A stretch of DNA of 5,695 nt from Acidobacteriota bacterium. Its GTDB lineage: Bacteria > Acidobacteriota > Vicinamibacteria > Vicinamibacterales > Fen-181. The stretch is taken from assembly GCA_003157675.1 (NCBI GenBank), contig PMKG01000222.1:5598-11292 (forward strand), read 5' to 3'. The position numbers and the translations under genes were made by a program. Positions 1 to 5,695 of this stretch are shown piece after piece; the first letter of the stretch is position 1, and each line of letters begins with the position of its first letter. The notes under the pieces were generated by a model. That model saw only the letters and a program-made list of their open reading frames with translations, was not told where the DNA came from and did not search any database.

Positions 1-2
1 AG

Positions 3-1766
3 CTCGCGCGCACGTCCCATCACCTGTCGTACGCGCGCCTCGTCGTGTTCCTCGCCGCGGCCGCCAGCTTCCTGTCCCTCTTCCCGGGACCGGTGTCGCA
101 CACCGCGGCTCGGATCGGCGCCGGGGCCGCGGGCCTCGTCATGTTCACCGTCCTGGTCGCCTGGCACGCCCGGATCGAGTGGCGCGAACGGTGGGTGGCC
201 GCCCTGGCGCAGGTCAACGCCGACGCCGCGGCGCGTGTCTCGCGCGACTGGAACGCGCTGGCGCCGGACCGAACGACCGGCCCGGGCGCGACGCATCCGT
301 ATGCCGACGATCTCGACGTGTTCGGCCGCGCGTCGGTGTTCCAGCTGCTCGGGTGGACGGGCACCGACGCCGGGCGGGCCACGCTGGCCGCGTGGCTCAC
401 CGAGGGCGCAACGCCGGGCGTGATCCGCGACCGCCAGCAAGCGGTCGAAGAGCTGGCGCGGCTCGAGCGCGACCGCGAGACCTTCGCCGCGTTGGGGCGG
501 CTCGTCGAGCCAGCACGAGAAGCGCTCGACGACCTGTTCGTCTGGGCCGAAGCCGGTCCCTGGTTCACGCGGCGCCCCGCCGCGCAGTGGACCGTGTGGC
601 TGCTGACGGCCACGATCGTCGGGCTCCTCGCCGCGCAGATCGGCGGTCTCATCGACGGCCCGCAGTGGTTGTGGCCGCTGGGCGCGTCGGCGATGCTGAT
701 GGGCGTCTTCGGCAAGCGCATCGTGCAGACCTTCGCGCGCGTCTTCTCGAGGTTCGGCCTGGTCCGCCACCACGCGGCGGTGTTTGCGCGGATGGCGGAC
801 ATGCCCTGCTCGTCGCCGCTCCTTAGACGACTGCAGGCCGAGCTGCGCGCGTCGGGGACGACGGCCGCGCGCGAGATGGTGCGGCTCACGCGCATCGAGC
901 GGATGGCGGACCTGCGGCGCGTGGCTCTGTTTCACCCCGTGATCGCGCTCCTCACGCTCTGGGACTTCCACGTGCTGGCCGCGCTCGAGCGCTGGCAGAC
1001 GCAGGCGGGACCGCATCTTCGCCGGTGGTACGCGGCGCTCGGGCAGTTCGACGCGCTCTCGGCGCTCGCCTCGCTCAGGCACGACAACCCGTCGTGGGCC
1101 TTCCCCGAGATCGACGAGTCGTCGGTCGTCTTCGAGGCGCGGCAACTCGGACATCCCCTGATCGCCGCAGGTCGCCGCGTGGCGAACGACGTGACGGTCG
1201 GCCCGCCCGGGGGCTTCCTGATGGTCACCGGATCGAACATGTCCGGCAAGAGCACGCTGCTGCGGGCCGTCGGCCTCAACGTCGTGCTCGCGCAGGCGGG
1301 CGCCCCCGTGTGCGCCGAGCGCCTGAGGATGCCGCCGCTGCGTCCGTGCACGAGCATTCGCGTCCAGGACTCGCTCGAGGCCGGCGTGTCGTACTTCATG
1401 GCGGCGCTCGAGCGGCTCAAGCTGGTGGTGGTCACCGCGAGATCGGCGCGCGACGGCGGACCCCGCGTGCTCTACCTGCTCGACGAGGTGCTGCAGGGCA
1501 CCAACACCGCCGAGCGCCAGGTCGCGGTGCGCCGTGTGCTGCGCCTCCTGCTGGACCTGCCGACGATCGGCGTCGTGACCACCCACGACCTGGAGCTGGC
1601 CGCGTGCGACGAACTGGCGGCCGCCTGCCACCCGGTGCACTTCACCGAGGGGGTGGAGCAGGACGGCGAGGGCGTGCGCCTCGTGTTCGACTATCGCCTG
1701 CAGCCCGGCATCGCGACGTCGCGGAACGCGCTGAAGCTGCTGCGGAGCGTGGGGCTCGACGAGTGA
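3..1766 (+). CDS. Membrane-anchored MutS-family ATPase (MutS-related protein), 5' end outside the window
   Basis: The C-terminal third is a MutS-type ABC ATPase. Numbering from the GTG at 45, it has an HPLI lead-in at about 370, a Walker A loop GSNMSGKST at 396-404, a Walker B ending LLDE with Asp480-Glu481, a GTN D-loop just after it, and a switch His514 in TTHDLE. Ahead of this lies a helical region like the MutS core/lever. The N-terminal mismatch-reading domain with its Phe-x-Glu motif is absent. Four hydrophobic stretches (about 2-14, 24-40, 183-203 and 207-222) look like two membrane hairpins, so the protein probably sits in the inner membrane with the ATPase in the cytoplasm. The frame stays open to the left edge without a stop (it reads SYARLVV before the GTG), and relatives of this type usually have a short basic leader before the first membrane segment. 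The true start is therefore probably off-window and the GTG at 45 is unlikely to be it. The family call is secure; the cellular role (DNA repair or something else) is unknown. Confidence 0.9.
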   Translation, partial: LARTSHHLSYARLVVFLAAAASFLSLFPGPVSHTAARIGAGAAGLVMFTVLVAWHARIEWRERWVAALAQVNADAAARVSRDWNALAPDRTTGPGATHPYADDLDVFGRASVFQLLGWTGTDAGRATLAAWLTEGATPGVIRDRQQAVEELARLERDRETFAALGRLVEPAREALDDLFVWAEAGPWFTRRPAAQWTVWLLTATIVGLLAAQIGGLIDGPQWLWPLGASAMLMGVFGKRIVQTFARVFSRFGLVRHHAAVFARMADMPCSSPLLRRLQAELRASGTTAAREMVRLTRIERMADLRRVALFHPVIALLTLWDFHVLAALERWQTQAGPHLRRWYAALGQFDALSALASLRHDNPSWAFPEIDESSVVFEARQLGHPLIAAGRRVANDVTVGPPGGFLMVTGSNMSGKSTLLRAVGLNVVLAQAGAPVCAERLRMPPLRPCTSIRVQDSLEAGVSYFMAALERLKLVVVTARSARDGGPRVLYLLDEVLQGTNTAERQVAVRRVLRLLLDLPTIGVVTTHDLELAACDELAAACHPVHFTEGVEQDGEGVRLVFDYRLQPGIATSRNALKLLRSVGLDE

Positions 1767-1790
1767 GCGGGGCGGGCGCGCCGGCGGCGG

Positions 1791-3029
1791 TCAGCGGCCG
1801 GACGCCGGGATGGTGAGATCGGTCATCGACCGGCGGCGGTCGAGGTCGAGCACGGCGAGCACCCCGCCGAACAGCCCCTGTGGTGTGTCGTACGCGAGCA
1901 CGACGGCGACGTGCGACCCGCCTGAGATAAACCCGTTGTCGGCCACGTAGACGCCCGAGGTGCCGGACACCTGCGCGCGGAACCAGGCGTAGTCCCGCCA
2001 CCCGGCTTCGTTGAAGAAGGTCAGCCGCCTCGGGCCCGTGCCGTCACGGGACATCCTCCATAGCTCCGTCTTGATGTCGCGGCGCCAGTTCACGCCGTCG
2101 ATCGAATGGAAGTGCTCGGTGAGGCCGCGCGACGAGGCCCAGATTACGTGCCGGCCGTCGGGCGAGTAGTGCGCGAATTGGTCCCACTCGCCGGGCGTGC
2201 GCGTCAAGTTCCGGAAGGCGCCCGACACCAGGTCGAGCTCGCAGATGTCGAGTCCCGTCACCGGCTGCCCGGGATTCGGATTCGCGCTGACGAGGAGGCG
2301 GCGGCCGTCGGCCGACCAGTCGTCGACCTGGTAATAGCCGTGCTGATCGCCCGGCTGCAGCGTGCGGATGTTCCGCACCGACGGCACGCCCGACTGGACC
2401 TCGAAGTCCCCCACGAAGATGGCCCACTCGCCCCACTCCCGCCCGGCCCCTGTCTTTGCGTGGTCGACCGGACCCGACCACGCGAGCCGCTTGCCGTCCG
2501 GCGAGAAGTGCGGAAAGACGACGCCCTTAGGACTTGCGTAGTCGGTCTCGTAGTCGGTCAGCCTCCAGGCCTTCGTGGCATTGGCGGACATCACCCAGAG
2601 ATTCGTGTTCAGTCCGACCTCGGGCTCGGCCAGCCGGTCCCCTTTCCTCGTCCGCACATCGTCGTTCTCGGCCGAGAAGGCCAGGAACCGGCCCGACGGG
2701 TGCCAGCCCACCCCCCCGCGATGCTTGGCCGGCTCGGCCAGCTCGCACGTGATGCATCGGCGGTCCCGGCCCGACCCCCCGCTGGTCCAAATGTCCATGT
2801 ACCAGTCGCGGGGATCGTGGCGGGAGTAGGCGATCGACTTGCCGTCGCGCGGCACGTCGAGGTCCGACACCCATTCATCGATGAGGGTGATGCCGAGGTC
2901 GGGATAGGCCGCGGGGTAGCTCGGCGACGGCCGCCGCGCTCCCTGGCTCGCGGCAAGCAGGGACCCGGCGGTCAGAACGAGGACCAGCCCCGCCCACCCC
3001 CACCGCCGTCTGCCTGCGTCTCCCTGCAT
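1791..3029 (-). CDS. Exported TolB-like / WD40 (PD40) beta-propeller protein
   Basis: The protein is 412 residues long from the ATG at 3029. Residues 1-30 form a signal peptide: a basic start (GRRR), a hydrophobic core at about 13-26, and a likely cleavage after ASQGA. The mature part carries repeated propeller-blade motifs of the PD40 kind: HPSGRFLAFSAE (110-121), SPDGKRLAWSG (176-186), SADGRRLLVSA (239-249) and SPDGRHVIWAS (289-299). Between them are strand pairs such as NLWVMSAN and TELWRMSRDG. Two cysteines form CITC at 92-95. TolB-type propellers usually bind proteins or act as periplasmic or secreted scaffolds; no catalytic residues are evident, so the ligand is unknown. I chose the start at 3029 because the signal peptide begins there and a GGAG lies 11 nt upstream. 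The frame is open to 3269, but that extension is not protein-like. The gene converges on the MutS-like gene, with 24 bp between the stops. Calling it a propeller is safe; a specific function is not. Confidence 0.82.
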   Translation of the reverse strand: MQGDAGRRRWGWAGLVLVLTAGSLLAASQGARRPSPSYPAAYPDLGITLIDEWVSDLDVPRDGKSIAYSRHDPRDWYMDIWTSGGSGRDRRCITCELAEPAKHRGGVGWHPSGRFLAFSAENDDVRTRKGDRLAEPEVGLNTNLWVMSANATKAWRLTDYETDYASPKGVVFPHFSPDGKRLAWSGPVDHAKTGAGREWGEWAIFVGDFEVQSGVPSVRNIRTLQPGDQHGYYQVDDWSADGRRLLVSANPNPGQPVTGLDICELDLVSGAFRNLTRTPGEWDQFAHYSPDGRHVIWASSRGLTEHFHSIDGVNWRRDIKTELWRMSRDGTGPRRLTFFNEAGWRDYAWFRAQVSGTSGVYVADNGFISGGSHVAVVLAYDTPQGLFGGVLAVLDLDRRRSMTDLTIPASGR

Positions 3030-3040
3030 GGCTAATCTGA

Positions 3041-3044
3041 CTCC
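3041..3044 (-). promoter_or_regulatory. Likely ribosome binding site of the propeller gene
   Basis: On the minus strand this reads GGAG, 11 nt before the ATG at 3029. The spacing is a little long, but it is the best Shine-Dalgarno-like match nearby and supports the 3029 start over the longer open frame. Confidence 0.45.
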
Positions 3045-3086
3045 AGAATTCACGTGTTCGCACGGCCCAGAATGGTCGCCCCTACA

Positions 3087-3139
3087 ATGCCACAGATTCA
3101 GATGTCGTGGCATGGATTGGCTTGAATTGTCATGGCACG
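3087..3139. promoter_or_regulatory. Dyad ATGCCAC-N13-GTGGCAT with an extra direct copy; candidate operator
   Basis: ATGCCAC (3087-3093) and GTGGCAT (3107-3113) are a perfect 7-bp inverted repeat. The arm centres are 20 bp apart, about two helical turns. The right arm lies inside TGTCGTGGCATG (3103-3114), and a 10-of-12 direct copy, TGTCATGGCACG, follows at 3128-3139. Such an arrangement suits a dimeric regulator. It sits 58-84 bp (dyad) and about 100 bp (direct copy) upstream of the propeller start. It also lies about 150-200 bp upstream of the predicted start point of the plus-strand sigma-54-like motif, the usual distance for an enhancer. No regulator can be named. Confidence 0.35.
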
Positions 3140-3259
3140 ACGGCGCGAGCGCCGGGAATCCGTCATCCGTCAACAGACTCCTGCCGGACCTCCGGCTATT
3201 CTGAGCGAGAACGGATGGTGATGTTGAGAAATACAGCAGGAAACCGAAGAGCCTGACAG

Positions 3260-3274
3260 TGGCACCCACCTTGC
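3260..3274 (+). promoter_or_regulatory. Sigma-54-like -24/-12 promoter motif
   Basis: The plus strand reads TGGCAC, five bases, then TTGC. This matches the core and the exact spacing of the sigma-54 (RpoN) consensus. The last C would be at -12, placing +1 near 3286. No plausible protein gene follows on this strand; transcription would enter the hairpin at 3287 and then run antisense to the cupin gene. It may be a chance match in GC-rich DNA. Confidence 0.3.
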
Positions 3275-3286
3275 GTCATAGCTGGT

Positions 3287-3365
3287 CGTCACGTTTCGCC
3301 GTTCGTCGCTTGGTTGCCTGCGGATGGGGGCCCGCAGTCACCGGGTCCGGATGGCGAACGTGACG
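3287..3365 (+). other. Long imperfect hairpin (possible structured RNA or palindromic element)
   Basis: The left arm CGTCACGTTTCGCC (3287-3300) pairs with the right arm GGCGAACGTGACG (3353-3365) over 13 pairs with a single bulged T at 3296. As plus-strand RNA the stem continues for five more pairs (3301-3305 with 3348-3352), two of them G-U. Within it, CTGCGG (3318-3323) pairs with CCGCAG (3332-3337), extended by GGT (3312-3314) with ACC (3340-3342). The whole 79-nt segment thus folds as one long hairpin with small internal loops. It is followed on the plus strand by a T-rich stretch (TTTCTGTCTTC). It could be a small RNA, a REP-like palindrome, or a roadblock between opposing transcripts. 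The complementarity is seen directly; any function is inferred. No target-site duplication is apparent at its ends. Confidence 0.55.
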
Positions 3366-3381
3366 TTTCTGTCTTCGGCGA

Positions 3382-3400
3382 CCTTTCCGCCTTTCCGCCT
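3382..3400. repeat. Short tandem repeat, period 8
   Basis: CCTTTCCG occurs twice in tandem, followed by a partial third copy (CCT), ending 6 bp before the cupin stop codon. On the transcribed strand it is a purine-rich AGG/GGAAA tract. It is too short to assign a role and may be slippage. Confidence 0.6.
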
Positions 3401-3406
3401 GTCCTA

Positions 3407-3736
3407 TCAGTCCACGATGAACAGCTTGACCCCGCCTTTGGTCCGCGAGCGGTGCGGCGCCGTTCGGTCCGCCACCTGGTAGCTCTCGCCGGCCCGAAGC
3501 ACGTGCGTCGATCCATCCTCGAGTTCGGTCACCAGTTCGCCCTCGAGCACGAGGAGCACGTGGCCTCGCGAGCACCAGTGGTCGGCGATGTAGCCGGCCG
3601 AGTACTCCACCATCCGCACGCGGATGTTGCCGATCTCGAGCGTCCGCCACCAGGCGACGCCGGTCTCTCCGGCGTGCTCGGTTCTCGGCACCTGGGCCCA
3701 GTCGGTCACGCCGAACGGAACGTTTTCGATATGCAT
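3407..3736 (-). CDS. DHCW-motif cupin fold protein
   Basis: This is a 109-residue single-domain cupin, full length for its family. It opens with MHIENVPFGVTDWAQV and contains the family hallmark DHWC at 52-55, followed by SRGH (His59) and the strand-turn LLVLEGEL. The second cupin half runs through LRAGESYQVAD to His95 in APHRS, and the protein ends KLFIVD. His53, His59 and His95 are candidate metal ligands. The family is recognised from sequence alone; its substrate is not known, and no secretion signal is present, so it should be cytoplasmic. Its ATG shares one base with the upstream TGA (TGATG), which points to translational coupling with the methyltransferase. A weak AGG lies 6 nt before the ATG. 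It is the last gene of the operon. A role linked to methyl transfer, thiol or cofactor chemistry is only suggested by position. Confidence 0.9.
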   Translation of the reverse strand: MHIENVPFGVTDWAQVPRTEHAGETGVAWWRTLEIGNIRVRMVEYSAGYIADHWCSRGHVLLVLEGELVTELEDGSTHVLRAGESYQVADRTAPHRSRTKGGVKLFIVD

Positions 3737-4635
3737 CACGCGCCTGCCTTGAACCGTCGCGCCAGCTCGGCGATGTGCGCGGGGGTCGTACCGCAGCAGC
3801 CACCCACGAGCCTCGCGCCCGCGGCCACGACCTCGGCCATCCCGTCGGCCAGCGCCTCCGGCGCGAGGTTGTAGACGGCGCAGCCGTCGACGAGTTCGGG
3901 CGTGCCGGCGTTGGCCTGGACGATGACCGGGCGGTCGGTTACGCGGCGGAACGCCTCGACCACGCGCGCGAAGTCGCCGGTGGTCATCGAGGTCCCGCAG
4001 TTGGCGCCGACGATGTCGGCGCCCGCGTCGAGGACCGCCTGTGCCGCCTTCTCGGGTGACACGCCCATCATCGTGCGGTATAGGCCGTTCGGCAGGTGGT
4101 CGAAGGCCAGCGAGGCAATGACACACGGCGCGCCGGCCGCGCGGGCCGCGCGGACGGCGATCGTCACCTCCTCGACCGCGGTCATCGTCTCGATGATGAT
4201 CCCGTCCGCCCCGCCGTCGAGCAGCGCGCGAGCCTGCCTGGTGAACTCCGCGAGCAGTTCCCCTGGATCGATCGCACCCAGGGGCGGCAGCAGGCCGCCG
4301 CACGGTCCGACATCGCCGAGGACACAGGTCCCCTCTCCGGCCGCGCGTCTGGCGATCCGCGCCGCCGATCGGTTGACGTCCTCCACGCGGTTGTCGAGAC
4401 CGTAACGGCCGAGCACCCACCGGTTGGCGCCGAACGAATTGGTGATGACGGCGTCGGCGCCGGCCTCGATGTAGGCCGCATGAATGGCGGTCAGTCGCTC
4501 CGGATGATCCAGATTCCACGCCGAGCCGCACTCGCCGAGGCCGAGGCCCGCGAGCTGCAACTGGGTGCCCATGGCGCCATCCACGATGACGGTGCGTGAA
4601 GCGGCGAGCGCGAGAAGATCGAACATGGCCGGCAT
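3736..4635 (-). CDS. Homocysteine S-methyltransferase family protein (stand-alone MetH N-domain-like)
   Basis: The protein is 299 residues, a single TIM-barrel methyltransferase domain. Family motifs appear in order: DGAMGTQL (19-26), TNSFGAN (65-71), GDVGPCGG (107-114), IIIETM (146-151), GANCGTS (210-216) and GGCCGTTP (278-285). Cys213, Cys280 and Cys281 are the three zinc ligands that bind and activate homocysteine, so it should be catalytically competent. The product would be methionine (or a related methylated thiol). It lacks the folate, cobalamin and reactivation domains of full-length MetH. The methyl donor is therefore open: a separate methyl-corrinoid protein, betaine, or S-methylmethionine. 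The neighbouring RACo-type ATPase favours the corrinoid route (inference). The start at 4635 lies 12 bp after the upstream stop codon. An internal ATG at 4626 (MFDLLAL) is an equally plausible start, and neither has a strong ribosome binding site. The gene overlaps the cupin start by one base. Confidence 0.9.
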   Translation of the reverse strand: MPAMFDLLALAASRTVIVDGAMGTQLQLAGLGLGECGSAWNLDHPERLTAIHAAYIEAGADAVITNSFGANRWVLGRYGLDNRVEDVNRSAARIARRAAGEGTCVLGDVGPCGGLLPPLGAIDPGELLAEFTRQARALLDGGADGIIIETMTAVEEVTIAVRAARAAGAPCVIASLAFDHLPNGLYRTMMGVSPEKAAQAVLDAGADIVGANCGTSMTTGDFARVVEAFRRVTDRPVIVQANAGTPELVDGCAVYNLAPEALADGMAEVVAAGARLVGGCCGTTPAHIAELARRFKAGA

Positions 4636-4647
4636 TGTACTGCCGAC

Positions 4648-5695
4648 TCAGCGATCAGGGAACGCCAGGGCCGCCATGAAGGCGGCCTGGTAGTCGGCGT
4701 GGCCGGCCAGATCCACATACTCCGCTCGGGCCGCCAGCCGACGGGCGCGCTCGGTGACGCGGGCGTCGACGAGCGCGAGCCTCGCGCCGACGCCGGCGGC
4801 GTTGCCGACAAACCGCACGCGCTCGGGGTCGATGGGCGGCAGGAGACCGATGCCGAGCGCGCTCGACTTGCGGATGTAGTTTCCGAACGCGCCCGCCACG
4901 AGCACGTCGCCCAGGTCCCCGGGTGAGAGACCGGCGTGCCGGCACAGAAGTGTGGCCGCGGCCAAAATCGAGCCTTTGGCGAGCTGCACTTCGCGAATGT
5001 CGCGGGCGGTGATCGTCACCGGGCCGGCGAAGGTCGCGTCGTCCTCTCCAACCAGCGTGAACGCCTGCTGGCCGTCGATCGAGGACAGCCGTGCGGCCAG
5101 GGCGCCAAGACGGACCTCCGCAGGCTTCCGCAGGTACCCCGACGCCGACACGACGCCCGCGCGCAGCAGCTCGGCCACGGCATCGATCAGGCCCGAGCCG
5201 CAAAGTCCCCGGGCGGGCAGGCCGCCGATGGTGTGGGTCCGCACACGGCCGTCCGCGGAGATCGACACCACGTCGATCGCGCCCGGCGCGCCCCGCATGC
5301 CGTGCCGGATCGCCCCGCCCTCGAACGCCGGGCCCGCGGCCGCCGAGGTGGTGACGAGCCGCCCGTCACACTCGAGCAGCAGCTCGGTGTTCGTCCCGAG
5401 GTCGATGAGCAGGCGCGGGCCGCTGGCGCGCGACTCCTCCACGTGGTCGAAGCCGCACGCGACCGCCGCGGCCACGAGGTCGCCGCCCACATGGCTGCGA
5501 ACGAGCGGGAAGACAAGGACGGCGGCGTCGGGTTCGATCGGAAGGCCGACGGCTCCCGCTTTGAGCGTCAAGGCGCCGGACCACGCCGCCTCGAACGGCG
5601 CCCGGCCGAGGCTGGCCACCGGCACCCCCAGCCACGCGTGCATCATCGTCGGGTTTCCGGGGTCGATCGCGAGCACGTGGCAGCAGGCCGGGCGC
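4648..5695 (-). CDS. RACo/RamA-type corrinoid-activating ATPase, DUF4445 (ASKHA) domain, 5' end outside the window
   Basis: At least 342 residues of the large C-terminal domain of reductive activators of corrinoid proteins are present. Numbering from the GTG at 5676, recognisable motifs are GNPTMMH (7-13), the nucleotide-binding DLGTNTEL (92-99), AAGPAFEGGAI (113-123), GLCGSGLIDA (157-166), VQLAKGSI (230-237), AGAFGNYI (261-268) and GNAAGVGA (291-298). It ends DYQAAFMAALAFP, typical of the family terminus. Known members use ATP to return a corrinoid from inactive Co(II) to Co(I), receiving the electron through an N-terminal 2Fe-2S ferredoxin domain. That part, if present, lies beyond the right edge: the frame stays open to the edge without a stop, and GNPTMMH is normally well inside the protein, so the GTG at 5676 is not the true start. 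It is the first gene visible in the operon and stops 12 bp before the methyltransferase. Confidence 0.9.
   Translation of the reverse strand, partial: RPACCHVLAIDPGNPTMMHAWLGVPVASLGRAPFEAAWSGALTLKAGAVGLPIEPDAAVLVFPLVRSHVGGDLVAAAVACGFDHVEESRASGPRLLIDLGTNTELLLECDGRLVTTSAAAGPAFEGGAIRHGMRGAPGAIDVVSISADGRVRTHTIGGLPARGLCGSGLIDAVAELLRAGVVSASGYLRKPAEVRLGALAARLSSIDGQQAFTLVGEDDATFAGPVTITARDIREVQLAKGSILAAATLLCRHAGLSPGDLGDVLVAGAFGNYIRKSSALGIGLLPPIDPERVRFVGNAAGVGARLALVDARVTERARRLAARAEYVDLAGHADYQAAFMAALAFPDR

Larger units (their letters stand above)
3030..3406. other. Intergenic region between the cupin operon and the propeller gene
   Basis: This 377-bp gap has no convincing protein-coding gene on either strand and is less GC-rich than its surroundings, mostly in 3185-3260. 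It must hold the 3' end of the cupin operon mRNA and the promoter of the propeller gene, both on the minus strand. I could not identify a clear sigma-70 promoter for the propeller gene, nor an intrinsic terminator with a T-run for the operon. What it does hold is annotated separately: a dyad plus direct repeat, a sigma-54-like motif, a long hairpin and a short tandem repeat. Confidence 0.7.

Noticed and set aside
20..895. A long minus-strand open frame opposite the MutS-like gene
   Set aside because: It is a shadow of the real gene: the translation is rich in Ser, Arg, Ala and Pro with no domain, and the plus-strand frame has clear MutS ATPase motifs and membrane segments.
1767..1790. A bidirectional terminator between the converging MutS-like and propeller genes
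   Set aside because: The 24 bp are almost pure G and C with only a short GGCGCGCC-like palindrome and no T-run on either side; this is not enough to call a terminator.
3030..3269. An 80-residue N-terminal extension of the propeller protein, from an in-frame start at 3269, with a hydrophobic stretch near its beginning
   Set aside because: The extension would place a second, proper signal peptide in the middle of the protein. Its composition (many Cys, His and Ser, no repeats) looks like non-coding DNA, the base composition drops there, and a GGAG precedes the ATG at 3029.
3318..3337. The GC-rich hairpin CTGCGG/CCGCAG as an intrinsic terminator of the cupin operon
   Set aside because: On the transcribed minus strand the hairpin is followed by GCAACCAAGC, with no T-run. 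It is better explained as the inner part of the longer hairpin at 3287-3365.
3314..3874. A 186-codon open frame on the plus strand downstream of the sigma-54-like motif
   Set aside because: Most of it is antisense to the well-supported cupin and methyltransferase genes. Its product is low-complexity, rich in Arg, Ala and Pro, with no recognisable domain, as expected for a shadow frame in GC-rich DNA.
3407..4531. A single 374-residue minus-strand protein ending in the cupin
   Set aside because: Only the last 109 residues, from the ATG at 3736, look like protein. The earlier part is an Arg/Gly-rich out-of-frame reading of the methyltransferase gene.

Overview
The window is GC-rich (roughly two-thirds G+C by eye) and gene-dense. 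Its codon use is strongly biased to G/C third positions. A secreted TolB-type propeller protein, a membrane-anchored MutS-like ATPase and a corrinoid-activation ATPase together would fit a soil bacterium of the Acidobacteriota (Vicinamibacteria-like) or a similar high-GC lineage. This placement is inference from gene content only; there is no rRNA or marker gene here to confirm it.

Layout, left to right. (1) A plus-strand MutS-family ATPase, cut by the left edge, ends at 1766. (2) Converging on it, with 24 bp between the stop codons, is a minus-strand gene for an exported WD40/TolB-like beta-propeller protein (1791-3029). (3) A 377-bp intergenic stretch (3030-3406), visibly less GC-rich than the genes, holds the 5' region of the propeller gene and several structural signals. 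These are a dyad with an extra direct repeat (3087-3139), a sigma-54-like -24/-12 motif on the plus strand (3260-3274), a long imperfect hairpin (3287-3365) and a short tandem repeat (3382-3400). (4) A compact minus-strand operon follows, read from the right edge: a RACo/RamA-type corrinoid-reactivating ATPase (DUF4445 domain, cut by the right edge), a stand-alone homocysteine S-methyltransferase (MetH N-domain-like), and a small DHCW-motif cupin. The methyltransferase stop and the cupin start share one base (TGATG).

How the genes may work together. The ATPase most likely keeps a corrinoid cofactor in its active Co(I) state. The methyltransferase moves a methyl group, plausibly from that corrinoid or from another methyl donor, onto homocysteine to make methionine. 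The cupin is co-translated with the methyltransferase; its role is unknown. No corrinoid-binding protein or methyl-donor enzyme is visible, so those would have to lie beyond the right edge or elsewhere.

The most unusual sequence is the intergenic stretch. The predicted start point of the sigma-54-like motif (about 3286) falls one base before the long hairpin. The hairpin pairs better as plus-strand RNA than as minus-strand RNA, because two of its pairs are G-U wobbles. This raises the possibility of an undescribed small structured RNA, but it rests on motif reading alone. I see no CRISPR array, insertion sequence, tRNA or rRNA.
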